Source: Dichloromethanomonas sp964477085 (GTDB lineage: Bacteria; Bacillota; Desulfitobacteriia; Desulfitobacteriales; Syntrophobotulaceae). Taken from it: a stretch of 23,515 bases of DNA. The translations under genes were made by a program, and so were the position numbers. Positions 22,381 to 23,515 of this stretch are shown piece by piece. How positions within the stretch are numbered: the first letter of the stretch is position 1; every line of letters begins with the position of its first letter. Location of the stretch: contig CAYZDF010000043.1 in assembly GCA_964477085.1 (NCBI GenBank), positions 1-23,515 on the forward strand, given 5' to 3'. The notes under the pieces were generated by a model. The model did no database searches and had not been told where the DNA came from. It saw nothing but the letters and a program-made list of their open reading frames with translations.

Positions 22381-23106
22381 TTGGATGTCGGCCAGGCTGA
22401 AAGTATTTTAATCCAATCACCAAATGGAAAAACGATGCTGATTGATGCCGGAAATAATGATGATGGTCCTAAAGTCATTTCATATATTAAGGACCAGGGC
22501 ATTTCAAAACTCGACATCGTAATTGGCACTCATCCCCATGAAGATCATATTGGTGGTTTGGACATGGTTATCAATACTTATGCTATCGGGCAGGTCATCA
22601 TGCCTAAAGTCAGTCACACAACCAAGACATATAAGGATGTACTAACAGCTATTCAGAAAAAGGGTCTTAAGATCACAACTGCAAAACCAGGACTCTCTTT
22701 AGATCTTGGGCCAGAAGTAAAGACCACCGTCTTAGCTCCAGTGGAAACCGGCTATGAAGAATTAAATAACTATAGTGTAGTGATCCGAATGGTCTATGAA
22801 CAAATCTCTTTCTTATTTACCGGTGATGCAGAGAAACTATCTGAGGATCAAATCCTAGCCTCAGGAGCAGAACTTTCTTCTACCGTCTTGAAAGTAGGGC
22901 ATCATGGCAGCAGTTCTTCTTCGTCACAAGCCTTTTTGGAAAAAGTTAAACCTCAATATGCAGTGATTATGACGGGAAAGCAGAATGAATATGGCCATCC
23001 CCACCAGGAGACAATTAAAAAATTAAACGACTCTGGTATTTACCGAACAGATCAGAACGGGACTATTGTTGCAACCTCTGATGGTTCTCACCTGATTTTC
23101 AAGTAA
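22381..23106 (+). CDS. ComEC-like secreted metallo-beta-lactamase-fold hydrolase (body, start lost by frameshift)
   Basis: The 241-residue frame begins at a TTG, but the conserved first strand VHFLDVGQAES starts upstream of it, so the natural start is the ATG at 22196 in another frame. The fold is the ComEC/Rec2-type beta-lactamase domain: MLIDAGNN, the metal-binding THPHEDHIGG (HxHxDH), FLFTGDAE, KVGHHGSS and ending IVATSDGSHL. Related stand-alone proteins are secreted and thought to be nucleases or phosphodiesterases acting outside the cell; DNA uptake by ComEC itself needs a membrane domain that is missing here. The metal ligands are all present, so the domain could work if expressed. No terminator is visible after it. 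Confidence 0.85.
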   Translation: MDVGQAESILIQSPNGKTMLIDAGNNDDGPKVISYIKDQGISKLDIVIGTHPHEDHIGGLDMVINTYAIGQVIMPKVSHTTKTYKDVLTAIQKKGLKITTAKPGLSLDLGPEVKTTVLAPVETGYEELNNYSVVIRMVYEQISFLFTGDAEKLSEDQILASGAELSSTVLKVGHHGSSSSSSQAFLEKVKPQYAVIMTGKQNEYGHPHQETIKKLNDSGIYRTDQNGTIVATSDGSHLIFK

Positions 23107-23201
23107 ATTCTGTTTGATCTTCACCTACTTTGAAATTACGCATATTGCACTCATCAATCGGGTAGATATAGATTATAAACCCTTATATCCGCGGAGGAAA
23201 C

Positions 23202-23515
23202 ATGATTGATTTTTTTCAAAAGCTTAAAATAAGGTATCTTTTACTCGCCTACGTTGTATTTTCTGTTATGGTGATCGTTATTTCCGAGTTCACACCTTTG
23301 TCCAATATTGTCTATCTAACCGATTACTTTTGGGAAATTGTCATTAGTTTCTTGGTCTTGGTCTGGTTTATTTATTATATTTATCACCATAAATTAAACA
23401 TTAGGTCTCTTGTCTGCGACTTTAGACAAAAGGTCAAATGGAAAGAGATCTTTTCAATTGTAGGGATCCATTACCTGTTTACATTTGGTTTTATCTTATT
23501 ACTCTATTCCGTCCT
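23202..23515 (+). CDS. Integral membrane protein, N-terminal part (cut by right edge)
   Basis: The ATG at 23202 has GCGGAGGAA just upstream. The open frame runs to the window end and gives 104 codons. It encodes a short basic start (KLKIR) and about three hydrophobic segments: LLLAYVVFSVMVIVI, the region around IVISFLVLVWFIYYIY, and IHYLFTFGFILLLY. Between the last two is a basic cytoplasmic stretch with RSLVCDFRQKVKW. The layout resembles the N-terminus of CPBP-family intramembrane proteases, but their EExxxR and HxxxN motifs would lie beyond the edge, so the family cannot be confirmed. Confidence 0.7.
   Translation, partial: MIDFFQKLKIRYLLLAYVVFSVMVIVISEFTPLSNIVYLTDYFWEIVISFLVLVWFIYYIYHHKLNIRSLVCDFRQKVKWKEIFSIVGIHYLFTFGFILLLYSV

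Overview
The window reads as a piece of chromosome from a low-GC, spore-forming, strictly anaerobic Firmicute (Clostridia, plausibly a Peptococcaceae-like lineage). The evidence is an alpha/beta-type small acid-soluble spore protein, a CO-dehydrogenase-family protein, FdhD (formate dehydrogenase maturation), Firmicute-type ribosome binding sites with frequent TTG starts, and a T-box leader. No phage, insertion sequence, CRISPR array, rRNA or tRNA was found. The genus cannot be fixed from the sequence alone.

Layout. 1-171: on the minus strand, a consensus sigma-A promoter followed by the first part of a T-box leader (Stem I with a likely UCC serine specifier) for a gene beyond the left edge. 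220-2299: two minus-strand envelope genes, an NlpC/P60 hydrolase and a stand-alone CHASE2 sensor protein. 2630-5327: a minus-strand operon with a CitA/DcuS-type histidine kinase, its response regulator and a MutT-like Nudix hydrolase, closed by a clear terminator. 5759-6115: an enlarged spore protein with its own terminator. 6307-7926: divergent fdhD and serine O-acetyltransferase genes whose promoters appear to share a -35 region. 8007-8951: a nitronate monooxygenase/FabK-like flavoprotein. 9218-11987: a compact NHEJ set, Ku then LigD ligase then LigD polymerase, the last two split but overlapping by 4 bases.

12050-13963: a CooS homologue that keeps the B-cluster and most C-cluster ligands but has Glu at a C-cluster cysteine position, Tyr in place of the first channel histidine, and a CX2C D-cluster motif. 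This matches the deviant, non-CO-oxidising CooS-V class with an Fe/S/O hybrid cluster rather than a true CODH. There is no cooC, cooF or acetyl-CoA synthase gene beside it. 14314-17515: a glycine betaine/proline-type ABC importer (lipoprotein, permease, ATPase with CBS domains) with a strong hairpin between the first two genes. 17570-20787: a CadC-like repressor and a Zn/Cd/Pb P1B-ATPase behind a promoter whose start region lies in a nearly perfect 32-bp palindrome. 20915-23515: an M15 peptidase, a secreted ComEC-like metallo-beta-lactamase protein interrupted by a frameshift at a C7 tract, and the start of an integral membrane protein cut by the window edge.

The most notable points are the hybrid-cluster-type CooS next to the NHEJ genes, the triple-motif spore protein, the poly-C frameshift, the palindromic metal operator and the truncated serine T-box.
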